Positions 35,243 through 44,180 of a stretch of 64,000 nt of DNA are shown here, in pieces. This stretch comes from Pseudomonas graminis (GTDB lineage: Bacteria > Pseudomonadota > Gammaproteobacteria > Pseudomonadales > Pseudomonadaceae), in the NCBI RefSeq assembly GCF_004364335.1, contig NZ_SOCR01000009.1, positions 190,611 to 254,610 on the forward strand, given 5' to 3'. Position numbers and translations under genes: made by a program. The notes beneath the pieces were generated by a model, which was not told where the DNA came from, did not search any database, and was given only the letters and a program-made list of their open reading frames with translations. Position 1 is the stretch's first letter; each line of letters begins with the position of its first letter.

Positions 35243-37372
35243 TCAGCCGTTAGGCCCGACAGTCGCTACGATGGTGACTTGCTTATTGTCAGGAATTTCC
35301 TGGTAAGCCAAAACATGCATATTCGGTACAGCCAACCGTCCAAAGCGGGACAACATGGCGCGAACCGGACCTGCGACCAACAAAATAACCGGCTGCCCCT
35401 GCATCTCCTGACGCTGCGCCGCTTCGATCAACGAGCGCTGAAGTTTCTCAGCCATGCTCGGTTCGAGGAGAACGCCTTCTTCCTGACCCTGACCTGCCTT
35501 CTGCAGACTATTTAGCAATATCTGTTCCAACCTTGGCTCAAGGGTGATCACAGGCAGCTCCGGCTCAATGCCGACAATGCTTTGGACGATTGCGCGGGAC
35601 AACCCGACCCGTACGGCAGCCACCAGCGCGGCGGTATCTTGACTACGCGCAGCGTTGTTGGCGATGGCTTCGGCGATGGAGCGGATATCGCGAACCGGCA
35701 CCTGTTCGGCGAGCAGCGCCTGCAGCACCTTGAGCAGGGCCGACAGCGACAGCACGCCCGGGACCAGTTCTTCCGCCAGTTTTGGCGATCCCTTGGCCAG
35801 CAGGGTCATCAATTGCTGGACTTCCTCGTGGCCGATCAGTTCATGAGAGTGCTTGTAGAGAATCTGGTTCAAGTGCGTCGCCACCACGGTACTGGCGTCT
35901 ACCACGGTGTACCCGAGGGATTGCGCCTGGGCGCGCTGGCTGATTTCGATCCACACGGCCTCCAGACCAAACGCCGGGTCTTTGGCAGTGATGCCGTTGA
36001 GGCTGCCAAATACCTGGCCGGGGTTGATGGCCAGTTCGCGGTCGGGGTAGATCTCGGCTTCGGCCAGGGTCACGCCCATCAGCGTCAGGCGGTAGGCGCT
36101 GGGCGCCAGGTCGAGGTTGTCGCGGATGTGCACGGTCGGCATCAGGAAGCCCAACTCCTGGGAGAGCTTCTTGCGCACGCCCTTGATCCGCGCCAGCAAT
36201 TGCCCACCCTGATTGCGGTCCACCAGCGGAATCAGGCGGTAGCCGACTTCCAGGCCGATCATGTCAATCGGCGTGACATCGTCCCAGCCCAGTTCCTTGG
36301 ATTCCTGCGCGCGGGTCGGCGATGGCAGCAGCTCTTGCTGACGCTTGACCTCTTGCACGGCGGCCAGCTTGACCTGGTTCTGTTTCTTCCACAGCAGGTA
36401 GGCGCCGCCAGCAGCCACCAGACCGAGGCTGATGAAGGAGAAGTGCGGCATGCCCGGGACCAGGCCCATGACAATCATGATGCCGGCCGATACCGCGAGG
36501 GCCTTGTGGGAGGCGAACATCTGGCGGCCCACCAGTTTGCCCATTTCTTCCGAACCGGACGCACGGGTCACCATGATCGCAGCCGCAGTGGACAGCAGCA
36601 GTGATGGCAATTGCGCCACCAAACCGTCACCGATGGTCAGCAGCGCGTAGACCTTGCCGGCGTCGCCGAAGCTCATGCCGTGTTGCAGGATACCCACCAG
36701 CATGCCGCCGATGAGGTTGATGAAAAGAATCAGCAGGCCGGCGATGGCGTCACCGCGGACGAATTTGCTGGCACCGTCCATCGAGCCGTAGAACTCGGCC
36801 TCCTGGGCGACTTCAAGACGACGACGCTTGGCTTCGGGCTGGTCGATGAGGCCGGCGTTGAGGTCGGCGTCGATGGCCATCTGTTTGCCGGGCATGGCGT
36901 CGAGGGTGAAGCGTGCGCTGACTTCGGAGATGCGGCCGGCACCTTTGGTCACCACGACGAAGTTGATGATCATGAGGATGGCGAAGACGACGATACCGAC
37001 GACGTAGTTGCCGCCGATGACGACTTCACCGAACGCCTGGATGACTTTACCGGCGGCAGCGTGGCCGTCCTGGCCGTGGAGCATGACGACGCGGGTGGAG
37101 GCGACGTTGAGGGCCAGTCGCAACAGGGTGGCGACGAGGAGGATGGTCGGGAAGACGGAGAAGTCGAGGGGCCGCAGGGCGTAGATACAGACGAGCAGGA
37201 CGACGATGGACAGGGCGATGTTGAAGGTGAAGAAGACGTCCAGAAGGAACGGCGGCATGGGCAGCATCATCATGGCGAGCATGACGAGGAGCAGCAGCGG
37301 TACGCCGAGTTGGCCACGGCCCAGGCCGATCAATCCGGTTCTGGCGTGGGAGATTATCTGAGAGCGTTCCAC
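35243..37372 (-). CDS. flhA: Flagellar export gate protein FlhA
   Basis: The 709-residue protein has eight N-terminal membrane segments with the FHIPEP-region equivalent and the conserved LLRLALNVASTRVVMLHG and FTLDAMPGKQMAIDADLNAG. A large cytoplasmic domain binds chaperone-substrate complexes. The start is GTG at 37372 (MERSQIISHARTG). It opens the flhA-flhF-fleN-fliA unit, and a sigma-54 type promoter lies 60 bases upstream. Confidence 0.96.
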   Translation of the reverse strand: MERSQIISHARTGLIGLGRGQLGVPLLLLVMLAMMMLPMPPFLLDVFFTFNIALSIVVLLVCIYALRPLDFSVFPTILLVATLLRLALNVASTRVVMLHGQDGHAAAGKVIQAFGEVVIGGNYVVGIVVFAILMIINFVVVTKGAGRISEVSARFTLDAMPGKQMAIDADLNAGLIDQPEAKRRRLEVAQEAEFYGSMDGASKFVRGDAIAGLLILFINLIGGMLVGILQHGMSFGDAGKVYALLTIGDGLVAQLPSLLLSTAAAIMVTRASGSEEMGKLVGRQMFASHKALAVSAGIMIVMGLVPGMPHFSFISLGLVAAGGAYLLWKKQNQVKLAAVQEVKRQQELLPSPTRAQESKELGWDDVTPIDMIGLEVGYRLIPLVDRNQGGQLLARIKGVRKKLSQELGFLMPTVHIRDNLDLAPSAYRLTLMGVTLAEAEIYPDRELAINPGQVFGSLNGITAKDPAFGLEAVWIEISQRAQAQSLGYTVVDASTVVATHLNQILYKHSHELIGHEEVQQLMTLLAKGSPKLAEELVPGVLSLSALLKVLQALLAEQVPVRDIRSIAEAIANNAARSQDTAALVAAVRVGLSRAIVQSIVGIEPELPVITLEPRLEQILLNSLQKAGQGQEEGVLLEPSMAEKLQRSLIEAAQRQEMQGQPVILLVAGPVRAMLSRFGRLAVPNMHVLAYQEIPDNKQVTIVATVGPNG

Positions 37373-37431
37373 CGATGGGCACCTGCGCGTTAAATCAATC
37401 TTTTGACGCCGAAGCGTTGTATCGGGGTTAT

Positions 37432-37447
37432 TGCAAGAAGGGGTCCA
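37432..37447 (-). promoter_or_regulatory. Sigma-54 type promoter of flhA
   Basis: On the minus strand the sequence is TGGACCCCTTCTTGCA, with GG and GC ten bases apart and a perfect TTGCA -12 element. It lies 60 bases before the flhA GTG. Control of flhA by RpoN and FleQ is established in Pseudomonas; this site is the likely target. Confidence 0.7.
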
Positions 37448-37512
37448 ACATTTGGCAGCGGGTTGAAAATATCAGAGTGCCAGTATTCAGATTTGGGATT
37501 TGCGTCAGGTGA

Positions 37513-37797
37513 ATCAAGGTCAAGGGCATCTGCCTGGGGGCAGATGTTTCGCCTTCGGCGAGTTACTTGGAAAAGCACCCCAAGTAACCAAGGGTGCTTG
37601 CTCTCGGTTTGGCCCGACTTCGTCGGGTTCCCTCACTCCGACGACGCTCCGTGGGCCCGCGCCGAACGGACATCCATGTCCTGACGGCGCTCTCGCCGCA
37701 TCCCTGCGGCTCGGCCCACTGCGCGTCGTCTGCATTCGGCCTGCACCCAAGTCGCGATTGGCGGTGTCTGGACTTTTTGTGTTCGAAGATCAAAAGC
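37513..37797 (+). repeat. Multi-hairpin repeat element, copy C (single)
   Basis: This copy has no inverted partner. In its first hairpin ATCTGCC pairs with GGCAGAT where copies A, B and D have GTCTGCC/GGCAGAC, a paired change. It lies upstream of the flhA promoter and is followed by REP cores. Confidence 0.85.
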
Positions 37798-37810
37798 GCG
37801 CTTACGCTTA

Positions 37811-38003
37811 GCAGGACCGGCTTTAGCCGGGAAGAGGCCCGTTCAGACGCTGACATTTACTGGCTGAATGCATTCCCCTGTAGGAGCGCGCTTGCCCGCG
37901 AACGCGGTGGTTCGGCTGCATTTCAATTCCCTGACACCCTGGGTTTGATCGTTCCCACACTCTGCGTGGGAATGCCGCCCACGACGCTTCGCGTCCTCTG
38001 ATC
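37811..38003. repeat. REP cores and CTCCGCGTGGGAATG-type repeat beside copy C
   Basis: Two REP cores of different families lie at about 37812-37835 and 37880-37905, followed by a repeat with CTCTGCGTGGGAATGCC at 37946-38003. With copy C these fill the 644-base gap between flhA and the anti-sigma gene. Confidence 0.65.
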
Positions 38004-38016
38004 AAGGGCGGTGGAT

Positions 38017-38748
38017 TCAGATCACTTTCACCGCTCGCCCGATGAATTGAATCGGCCCGGTGGGCTTGCCGGTCGGGGAGCCGGTGGGGTTTTCGAGGGT
38101 GAGTTCGAAGAGTTGGTTGGGTTGCAGCGGCGGCAGTTTGTTTACGGGGACGGAGAGGGTCTGGCCGGGTTTGACCAGGCCCAGGGACACGGGGCCCTGC
38201 CAGCCGTCGGCCTTGGTCCAGAACTGCAGGGCTTTGTCGGTGGGGACTGGGGCGGCGCCCAGGGGTATCAGCTGGATTTCTTCCGGGCTGCTGGCCTGGA
38301 TCACCCAGCCGGGGGCCTGGTTTTGCGGCGCAACGAGCACGACGAGGTAGGTCGTGGGGTTTACCGGTGTTGTCCGGGTCGCCAGCAGGGTGGCCAGCAG
38401 CAGCGTGGCAAAAAGACCGGCGCCCGCCAGTCCGCGCCACAACGGCAGAAGATCCCACCATGAGTGCGACTTCCCGGCCGCAGCCTTGACGGGAGTCTGG
38501 CGGTCGTGGCTGCTGACGCTGCGCTCGATCCGTCCCCACAGCTGCGGACTTGGGGTCTGTGGTTCGGCGAGTTCGGTCAAGGTCAGCAGGCGCCCTTCCC
38601 AGGCGTCCACGGCTGCACGCAAATCGGCATCGGTGGCGAGGCGGTTCTGCACGTCGAGTCGTTGCTCGGCCGGCAGTGTGCCTAACACGTACTCGCTGGC
38701 CAGTGCGTCCATTTCATCGGCGCTGTCTTTCGACGGATAGCCTGTCAT
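38017..38748 (-). CDS. Anti-sigma factor of the RskA type (pair 1)
   Basis: The 243-residue protein has an N-terminal cytoplasmic sigma-binding part (DALASEYVLGTLPAEQRLDVQ), one membrane helix (AGLFATLLLATLLAT) and a periplasmic domain ending in the RskA-type signature TLENPTGSPTGKPTGP. It would hold the ECF sigma factor encoded just upstream. The ATG at 38748 overlaps the sigma stop (ATGA). It is a paralogue of the anti-sigma at 40830-41543. Confidence 0.87.
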   Translation of the reverse strand: MTGYPSKDSADEMDALASEYVLGTLPAEQRLDVQNRLATDADLRAAVDAWEGRLLTLTELAEPQTPSPQLWGRIERSVSSHDRQTPVKAAAGKSHSWWDLLPLWRGLAGAGLFATLLLATLLATRTTPVNPTTYLVVLVAPQNQAPGWVIQASSPEEIQLIPLGAAPVPTDKALQFWTKADGWQGPVSLGLVKPGQTLSVPVNKLPPLQPNQLFELTLENPTGSPTGKPTGPIQFIGRAVKVI

Positions 38749-39308
38749 CCCATGCACTCCCGCAATGCCACCAGACTGCGTTTGATCCAGGCTTTCACCG
38801 TGCCCAGCGGCGCGCCCACTTTCTGCGAGATCTCCGAGTGCGAGTAGCCATCGACGTACGCATGAAGAATGCAGTTGCGACGCGCCGGTTCGAGCTGCTC
38901 CAGGCACCCATAGATACGCCCCGAGCGGGCGCGGTATTCAAAGCTGTCGACTTCGGTTGCAACGTCCAGTGCAGCCTCGGCCAGCACGGCGCTTTCGCTC
39001 TGTTCGCTGACCTCAAGGGTGTGCGCGTTATCACGCATGAAGTTCAGCGCCAGGTGCCGGGTCACGCTGAAGATCCAGCCACGGGCGGTGCCTCGCGCCG
39101 GGTCGAAACTGCCGGCGCGGGTCCAGATTTTGATAAAGGCGTCGTGCACGATGTCCTCGGCCAGCGCGTCGCTGCGGGCGATCCGCTTGGCGACGCCGAG
39201 CAGACGGGCGCTTTCCTGGGTGTAGAGGTCGTGCAAGGCCCGCCGCTCGCCTCGAGCGCAGGCGGCCAGACAGGCTTCGTAGTCAAAACAGTCTTCAGGT
39301 AGGGACAA
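38745..39308 (-). CDS. ECF sigma factor (pair 1)
   Basis: About 187 residues. Region 2 is seen in ALAEDIVHDAFIKIWTRAGSF, and region 4 in YVDGYSHSEISQKVGAPLGTVKAWIKRSL. The start is uncertain: the frame is open to 39398, but a terminator-like hairpin (39327-39357) lies inside that extension. A TTG at 39308 (MSLPEDCFDYEACL) is therefore preferred. Closely similar in layout to the second sigma at 41540-42115. Confidence 0.85.
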   Translation of the reverse strand: MSLPEDCFDYEACLAACARGERRALHDLYTQESARLLGVAKRIARSDALAEDIVHDAFIKIWTRAGSFDPARGTARGWIFSVTRHLALNFMRDNAHTLEVSEQSESAVLAEAALDVATEVDSFEYRARSGRIYGCLEQLEPARRNCILHAYVDGYSHSEISQKVGAPLGTVKAWIKRSLVALRECMG

Positions 39309-39326
39309 AATGTTCAACCGCCAACG

Positions 39327-39357
39327 AAAAGAAATACCCCGACCCAAAGGCCGGGGT
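39327..39357 (-). terminator. Terminator-like hairpin between DUF3455 gene and ECF sigma gene
   Basis: ACCCCG and CGGGGT form a stem with a ten-base loop. The minus strand continues ATTTCTTTT. It lies only about 20 bases before the likely sigma start, so sigma expression may rely on read-through or on a promoter within this segment. Confidence 0.6.
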
Positions 39358-39419
39358 TGCGTCGGTGCAGCGTAGATGACTTTGTGTGTCAGAGACACGG
39401 CATGACGTGGGACGTTGGT

Positions 39420-39962
39420 CTACTTGGCGGCCCAGAAAATATAGTCCGCCTGATATTTCACGATTTCTTGCTTGCCCTTGGTCGCCGTCGAGCACTCCAT
39501 CTTCGGCGCCACACCGCCTTTGGTCGCCACCCGCTGGATGTAACTGACGTTGCTCATCGCACCCTTGCCTTCCGCAGGGTTGGCTTTCACCAGCTGATAC
39601 GGAATATCGCCCGTGCCGGCGGGGGCCACGGCGAGTTGCGTACCGGTGATCTTCGAACCGTCAGCCGCCTGCCAGGTGGCGGGCGGGCCGAAGTACGTGC
39701 CGACCTGTTTGCCGCTGCGATCATTCAACACCGCTTTGGGGCCGACGAATGTCCACTCGGTCTGGCCAGCGGCGTTGGGCTTGTCGCGGCACTCATAGGT
39801 GATCTCGCCCACGCCCACGGTTTCCATCGCGATCTTGTGACCGTCCGGAACTTTCACCGCGTCAGGCAACGCCATCTGCGCGTAAGACGCCGGCGCTGTG
39901 GCCAGCAGGCAAGTGGCTGCCAATGAAACACCGAACGTGCCCAGCCATTTTTTAGTGTTCAT
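39420..39962 (-). CDS. Secreted DUF3455 protein
   Basis: The 180-residue protein has a signal peptide of about 28 residues (ending ASYAQ) and a single domain typical of DUF3455 (GEITYECRDK, WTFVGPKAVL, GTYFGPPATWQAADGSKI, AMSNVSYIQRVATKGG). Function is unknown; the domain is found with ECF sigma genes. It sits between the fasciclin gene and ECF pair 1 on the same strand. Confidence 0.8.
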   Translation of the reverse strand: MNTKKWLGTFGVSLAATCLLATAPASYAQMALPDAVKVPDGHKIAMETVGVGEITYECRDKPNAAGQTEWTFVGPKAVLNDRSGKQVGTYFGPPATWQAADGSKITGTQLAVAPAGTGDIPYQLVKANPAEGKGAMSNVSYIQRVATKGGVAPKMECSTATKGKQEIVKYQADYIFWAAK

Positions 39963-40197
39963 GCCATCTCTCCATTAGATAAACAGGTCAGCAGCCATCG
40001 CTACTGCTTGTACTACCCGGGGGAGAACGAACTGGATGCAGGGATTTGAAAATAAACGTGCGCGGGGAATAGCAGCGGTACGGGAGGATGAGCAGAGGGA
40101 GTCCGTTGCTCGACATGGCGTCAGTCGCCAGGTCAGGCGCCGGACCCGGTGGACAGGGCTGATGTCCACCGGGTGTAGCAGCGATGACGCCAGTGGT

Positions 40198-40755
40198 TTA
40201 CGGCATCAGCACCGAGTCGACCACGTGGATGACGCCGTTCGACTGCATCACGTCCGCGATGCTGACCGCGCTTTTACCGCCTTTGGCGTCCATCACCCAC
40301 AGCTTGCCGTCATGGGGCATGACGGTGAGGGATTCGCCCTGTACGGTTTTCAGCATCACCTTGCCGCCGTTCATTTTGGCGTCCGCCATCAATTGTTTGG
40401 CGGTGTGGGTACCGGCAACGACGTGATACGTCAGAATTTTGGTCAGGTCCGCTTTGTTCTCAGGCTTGACCAAGGTATCGACGGTACCGGCCGGCAGTTT
40501 GGCGAAGGCTTCGTTGGTGGGAGCGAACACGGTGAACGGGCCTTTGCTGTTCAGTGTGTCCACGAGACCTGCGGCTTTGACCGCCGCCACCAGGGTCGTG
40601 TGGTCCTTGGAGTTGACGGCGTTCTCGACGATGGTCTTGGTCGGGTACATGGCGGCCCCACCGACCATGACGGTGTCGGCGGCAAAACCAGGCGATGCAG
40701 CGAGGCAGAGGGCAGCGAAGGAGGCAGCGGCAATGCGTTTGGCAATGGTCAACAT
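40198..40755 (-). CDS. Secreted fasciclin-domain protein
   Basis: The 185-residue protein has a signal peptide ending PGFAAD and one FAS1 domain, with both conserved boxes GPFTVFAPTNEAFAKLP and SNGVIHVVDSVLMP. FAS1 domains mediate adhesion or act as exported surface proteins. The ATG at 40755 has AGGAG seven bases upstream. It lies downstream of ECF pair 2, which is a plausible regulator because FAS1 genes elsewhere are controlled by SigK-type systems. Confidence 0.88.
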   Translation of the reverse strand: MLTIAKRIAAASFAALCLAASPGFAADTVMVGGAAMYPTKTIVENAVNSKDHTTLVAAVKAAGLVDTLNSKGPFTVFAPTNEAFAKLPAGTVDTLVKPENKADLTKILTYHVVAGTHTAKQLMADAKMNGGKVMLKTVQGESLTVMPHDGKLWVMDAKGGKSAVSIADVMQSNGVIHVVDSVLMP

Positions 40756-40829
40756 GGTACTTCTCCTAGATTCTTCGGTCCTTCGGATGAAGGTGAGGGA
40801 TATACGGAGCAGCGGCCAGAACGGATGCA

Positions 40830-41543
40830 TCACAGTGAAGATATTTTTCCCTGGGCGACGACCGGTCCGGTGGGCTGCCCGTTCGGAGACCCGTTCAACG
40901 GCTCAAGCGTGACCGCGAGCACTGCGCCGCTGGCGAGCAGGTCAGCCAGTTGCGGCGTTACGCTTAGCGTCGCCGAAGCATTGGCCGGCAGCACGCCAAG
41001 CGATCGGGGTTTGCCATCGGCGGCGATCACCCACGCCTCGGCACTCTTGCCCGGCCAGTCAGCGCGGCCCGTGTTGACGAACAGCACGCTCCGGCTGCCC
41101 GGATTGATCGTCGCGGCAAACAGCGTAGTGCCGTCGCTCTGCTCAAGACGCGCCAACAATGCCGGCCCCGATATGGGCGCCGAACCAGGCTGCTGAAGAG
41201 TCAGCACCGAGGCCAGCAACCCGACGGCCAGCGCGGCTGTCGTCCACCGCCAGAGCCCGAGGTTGTTCCACCAGCCTGACGCCCGTGACGGCGGATGACT
41301 GGACCCCGCAAACAACCGCTGCTCAATCCTGCGCCAGGTAGCCGCCGGAGGGCTGGACGCGGGCACTTGGCCGAGCCACTCGGCGAACTGCGCCTGCCAT
41401 TGCGCCACGGCGCGTTGATGACGAGCGTCCCGTGCGATCATCGCCTCCACCCGATCACGCTCTTCGCGGTCGAGCACGCCAAGCGCGTACTCCGCGATCA
41501 GCAGGTCCGGGGTCTCGTCGGGAGGCAGGGGATGCTCGTTCAT
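40830..41543 (-). CDS. Anti-sigma factor of the RskA type (pair 2)
   Basis: The 237-residue protein has a cytoplasmic N-terminal part (LLIAEYALGVLDREERDRVEAM), one membrane helix (WTTAALAVGLLASVLTL) and a periplasmic part ending in EPLNGSPNGQPTGPVV, the same terminal signature as the pair 1 anti-sigma. The ATG at 41543 overlaps the sigma stop (ATGA). The upstream Met of the frame is less likely. Confidence 0.88.
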   Translation of the reverse strand: MNEHPLPPDETPDLLIAEYALGVLDREERDRVEAMIARDARHQRAVAQWQAQFAEWLGQVPASSPPAATWRRIEQRLFAGSSHPPSRASGWWNNLGLWRWTTAALAVGLLASVLTLQQPGSAPISGPALLARLEQSDGTTLFAATINPGSRSVLFVNTGRADWPGKSAEAWVIAADGKPRSLGVLPANASATLSVTPQLADLLASGAVLAVTLEPLNGSPNGQPTGPVVAQGKISSL

Positions 41544-42115
41544 AGGCCAAGGCACAAGCGCAGTCGAAGCAATCCGCGACGAATCCAGCTTTTCATCGTC
41601 CCCAGCGCAATGCCGTGGCGCTCGGCGAGCTCGGCATACGAGTAACCTTCGAAGAACGCGACGCGGATATAGCGTTGCTGCGCTTCTTCCAGGGTTTCCA
41701 GGCAGCGGTCCAACCGACTGCCCTGCTGCTCGCGCTCAAGGGAATCCGGGATAGGGTCCTGCGTGGATAGTTCGGGGAGGGTTTCGAGAGGGTCGTGAGG
41801 GCGACGGGCCCTGCGCCGGTCAATGGCTTTGTTGCGCGCCATGGTCGCCAGCCAGGTCATGGCGCTGGCCAGTTGCGGATCGAAGCGAGAGGCCTTCAGC
41901 CACGCCATGATGTACACCTCCTGCAGGACTTCTTCAGCCTCGGCCCGATTGCCGGAATAGTGCAGGCAGATCCCGAACAGCCTGGCCGACGTGGCGTGAT
42001 ACATCGCCTCGAACGCCAGCCGATCCCCTTTCCCGCAGGACTGCATCAGGACATTCAATGCCTCGGCGCTGGACTGAGCGTCAGTGGATTGCGCTGCATT
42101 CGATCGAATGGTCAA
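41540..42115 (-). CDS. ECF sigma factor, SigK-like (pair 2)
   Basis: The 191-residue protein has region 2 in AEEVLQEVYIMAWLKASRFDP and region 4 in FFEGYSYAELAERHGIALGTMKSWIRRGL. It is presumably kept inactive by the membrane anti-sigma encoded next. Target genes are unknown, but the fasciclin gene is close. Copy D of the repeat element lies about 50 bases upstream of its start. Confidence 0.9.
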   Translation of the reverse strand: MTIRSNAAQSTDAQSSAEALNVLMQSCGKGDRLAFEAMYHATSARLFGICLHYSGNRAEAEEVLQEVYIMAWLKASRFDPQLASAMTWLATMARNKAIDRRRARRPHDPLETLPELSTQDPIPDSLEREQQGSRLDRCLETLEEAQQRYIRVAFFEGYSYAELAERHGIALGTMKSWIRRGLLRLRLCLGL

Positions 42116-42168
42116 GTGGCGAGGCCTTGAGAGGGACTGCGGCCACTCTAGCGGTGCTGCTGAGAGAA

Positions 42169-42448
42169 GATCAAGAGCGTCTGCCTGGGGGCAGACCGTT
42201 TCGCCTTCGGCGAGTTACTTGGAAAAGCACCCCAAGTAACCAAGGGTGCCTGCTCTCGGTTGGGCCCTTCGTTCCTCAGGGTTCCTTCACTCCGGTCTCG
42301 CTCCGTGGAGCCCGCTGCCATCCGCCATCCATGGCGGGGGGCAGCTCTCGCCGCATCCATGCGGCTCGGCCCACTGCGCGTCGTCTGCGTTCGGCCTGCA
42401 CCCAAGTCGCGTTTTGTGGTGCCTGGACTACCGCGTAGAAGATCAAAA
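42169..42448 (+). repeat. Multi-hairpin repeat element, copy D
   Basis: Partner of copy E in an inverted pair. Its fourth hairpin is CCCT/AGGG instead of CCCG/CGGG, keeping pairing. The inner end carries a short AGAAGC/AGAGGC tract before a REP core at about 42472. Confidence 0.85.
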
Positions 42449-42469
42449 GCAGAAGCAGAGGCAGAAGCT

Positions 42470-42713
42470 TCCCGGCTAAAGCCGGTCCTAGGGGGTGCGC
42501 GGTGTGTCAGTTGATCCTTTCCACGCTCCGCGAGGGATCGATCAGTAAAACCGGTCCCACTGGGTGAACGCGATTTAACCGTAGGAGCCGGCTCGCTGGC
42601 GAATGCAGGTTGCCAGCCGACGTCTGCATATCTGACCCACAGCGTTCGCCAGCAAGCCGGCTCCTACAGTGTGGACTGCATACAGTCAGTAGGACCGGCT
42701 TCAGCCGGGAAGC
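42470..42713. repeat. REP/REPIN segment between copies D and E
   Basis: REP cores lie at about 42470-42490 and 42690-42712. A full REPIN with opposed TAGGAGCCGGCT arms lies at 42581-42667. No gene is seen. Together with copies D and E they fill the 924-base gap. Confidence 0.75.
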
Positions 42714-42730
42714 TTTTGATCTGCGCAGCG

Positions 42731-43023
42731 CTTTTGATCTTCGTACACAAAAAGTCCAGTCACCGCCAATCGCGACTTGGGTGCAGGCTGAACGCAGGTC
42801 TTGCGCAGTGGGCCGAGCCGCATGGATGCGGCGAGAGCGCCGTCAGGACAGGGATGTCCGTTCGGCGCGGGCCCACGGAGCGAGACCGGAGTGAAGGAAC
42901 CCGACGAAGTCGGGCCCAACCAGGAGCAAGCACCCTTGGTTACTTGGGGTGCTTTTCCAAGTAACTCGCCGAAGGCGAAACAGTCTGCCCCCAGGCAGAC
43001 GCTCTTGATCCTGATCTTGATCT
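42731..43023 (-). repeat. Multi-hairpin repeat element, copy E
   Basis: Inverted relative to D. Its outer end (GTCTGCC/GGCAGAC hairpin in the transcribed sense) lies about 17 bases beyond the flhB stop, so flhB transcripts run straight into it. Confidence 0.85.
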
Positions 43024-43039
43024 CAACGAACTAGAAGCC

Positions 43040-44179
43040 CTACGAATCCCGCCTCAAATCCGGCGGAATCGGCAAATTATCCCTCAGCGGATCAGGCCGC
43101 TTCCCACGCCCCGCCCGATACTGCCGAATTTGATACACATACGCCAACACCTGCGCCACCGCCAGATACAGCCCCGCCGGAATCTCCTGATCCAACTCCG
43201 TGCTGTAATAAATCGACCGCGCCAGCGCCGGCGACTGCAACAACAAAATCTCATGCTGCGCCGCAATCTCCCGAATCTTCAGCGCCATGAAATCACTGCC
43301 CTTGGCCAACAGAATCGGCGCCCCGCCCCGCTCCGCGTCATACTTCAACGCCACCGCATAATGCGTCGGGTTCGTGATAATCACATCCGCCTCGGGAATC
43401 GCCGCCATCATCCGCCGCTGCGACATATCCCGCTGCAACTGACGAATCCGCTGCTTGACCTCCGGCCGCCCCTCACTGTCCTTGTGCTCATCGCGCACCT
43501 CCTGCTTGGTCATCAGCAGCTTCTTGTGGGACTCCCACAACTGCACCGGCACATCGATCGCCGCGATGATCAAAAGACCCAGCGCCATCCACAGCGTGCT
43601 CCACCCCACCAACTGCAAACTGTGCACCACCGCCATTTCCAGCGGCTCATGGGCGATGGACACCAGGTCGCCCTTGTCCTTCATCAGCACCACCAGCGCC
43701 ACCGCCAGCACAATCAAAAACTTGGCCAGCGACTTCAACAGCTCGATCAGCGCCTTGGGCGAGAACATCCGCTTGATGCCGGCGGCCGGGTTCATGCGGC
43801 TGAACTTGGGGGCCAGGGAGCCTGCGGCAAACAGCCAGCCGCCGAGGGAAATGGGGCCGACGAACGCCGCCACGGTCAACGCCAGCAGAATCGGCTGCAC
43901 CGACAGCAACGCCGCCTTGCCCGAAGCCATCAGCATGATCGCCATGCTGCGCTCGTCGAGAATCGCCTCACGGGTGATGGTGAAATTGTCGCGCATCAAC
44001 TGCATCATCATTTCCGCCATGGAACCGCCGAACGCCAGCAGCCCCGCAGCCCCGACAATCATCACCACAACCGTGTTCAGCTCCTTGGAGCGGGCGATCT
44101 CGCCCTTCTCCCGGGCGTCGCGTTTGCGTTTGTCCGTGGGGTCTTCTGTCTTGTCCTGACCACTCTCGCTTTCGGCCAT
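43040..44179 (-). CDS. flhB: Flagellar export switch protein FlhB
   Basis: The 379-residue protein has four membrane segments and a cytoplasmic tail with the autocleavage site NPTH (IITNPTHYAVALKYD). Cleavage there switches export from rod/hook to filament proteins. It is the last gene of the fliL-flhB run, one base after fliR. The tail ends in a short basic stretch. Confidence 0.96.
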   Translation of the reverse strand: MAESESGQDKTEDPTDKRKRDAREKGEIARSKELNTVVVMIVGAAGLLAFGGSMAEMMMQLMRDNFTITREAILDERSMAIMLMASGKAALLSVQPILLALTVAAFVGPISLGGWLFAAGSLAPKFSRMNPAAGIKRMFSPKALIELLKSLAKFLIVLAVALVVLMKDKGDLVSIAHEPLEMAVVHSLQLVGWSTLWMALGLLIIAAIDVPVQLWESHKKLLMTKQEVRDEHKDSEGRPEVKQRIRQLQRDMSQRRMMAAIPEADVIITNPTHYAVALKYDAERGGAPILLAKGSDFMALKIREIAAQHEILLLQSPALARSIYYSTELDQEIPAGLYLAVAQVLAYVYQIRQYRAGRGKRPDPLRDNLPIPPDLRRDS

Positions 44180-44180
44180 G

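Noticed and set aside
38017..42115. Recent foreign island at the ECF block
   Set aside because: No integrase, transposase or tRNA boundary, and the codon use looks like that of the neighbours; an insertion in the lineage is possible but not shown.
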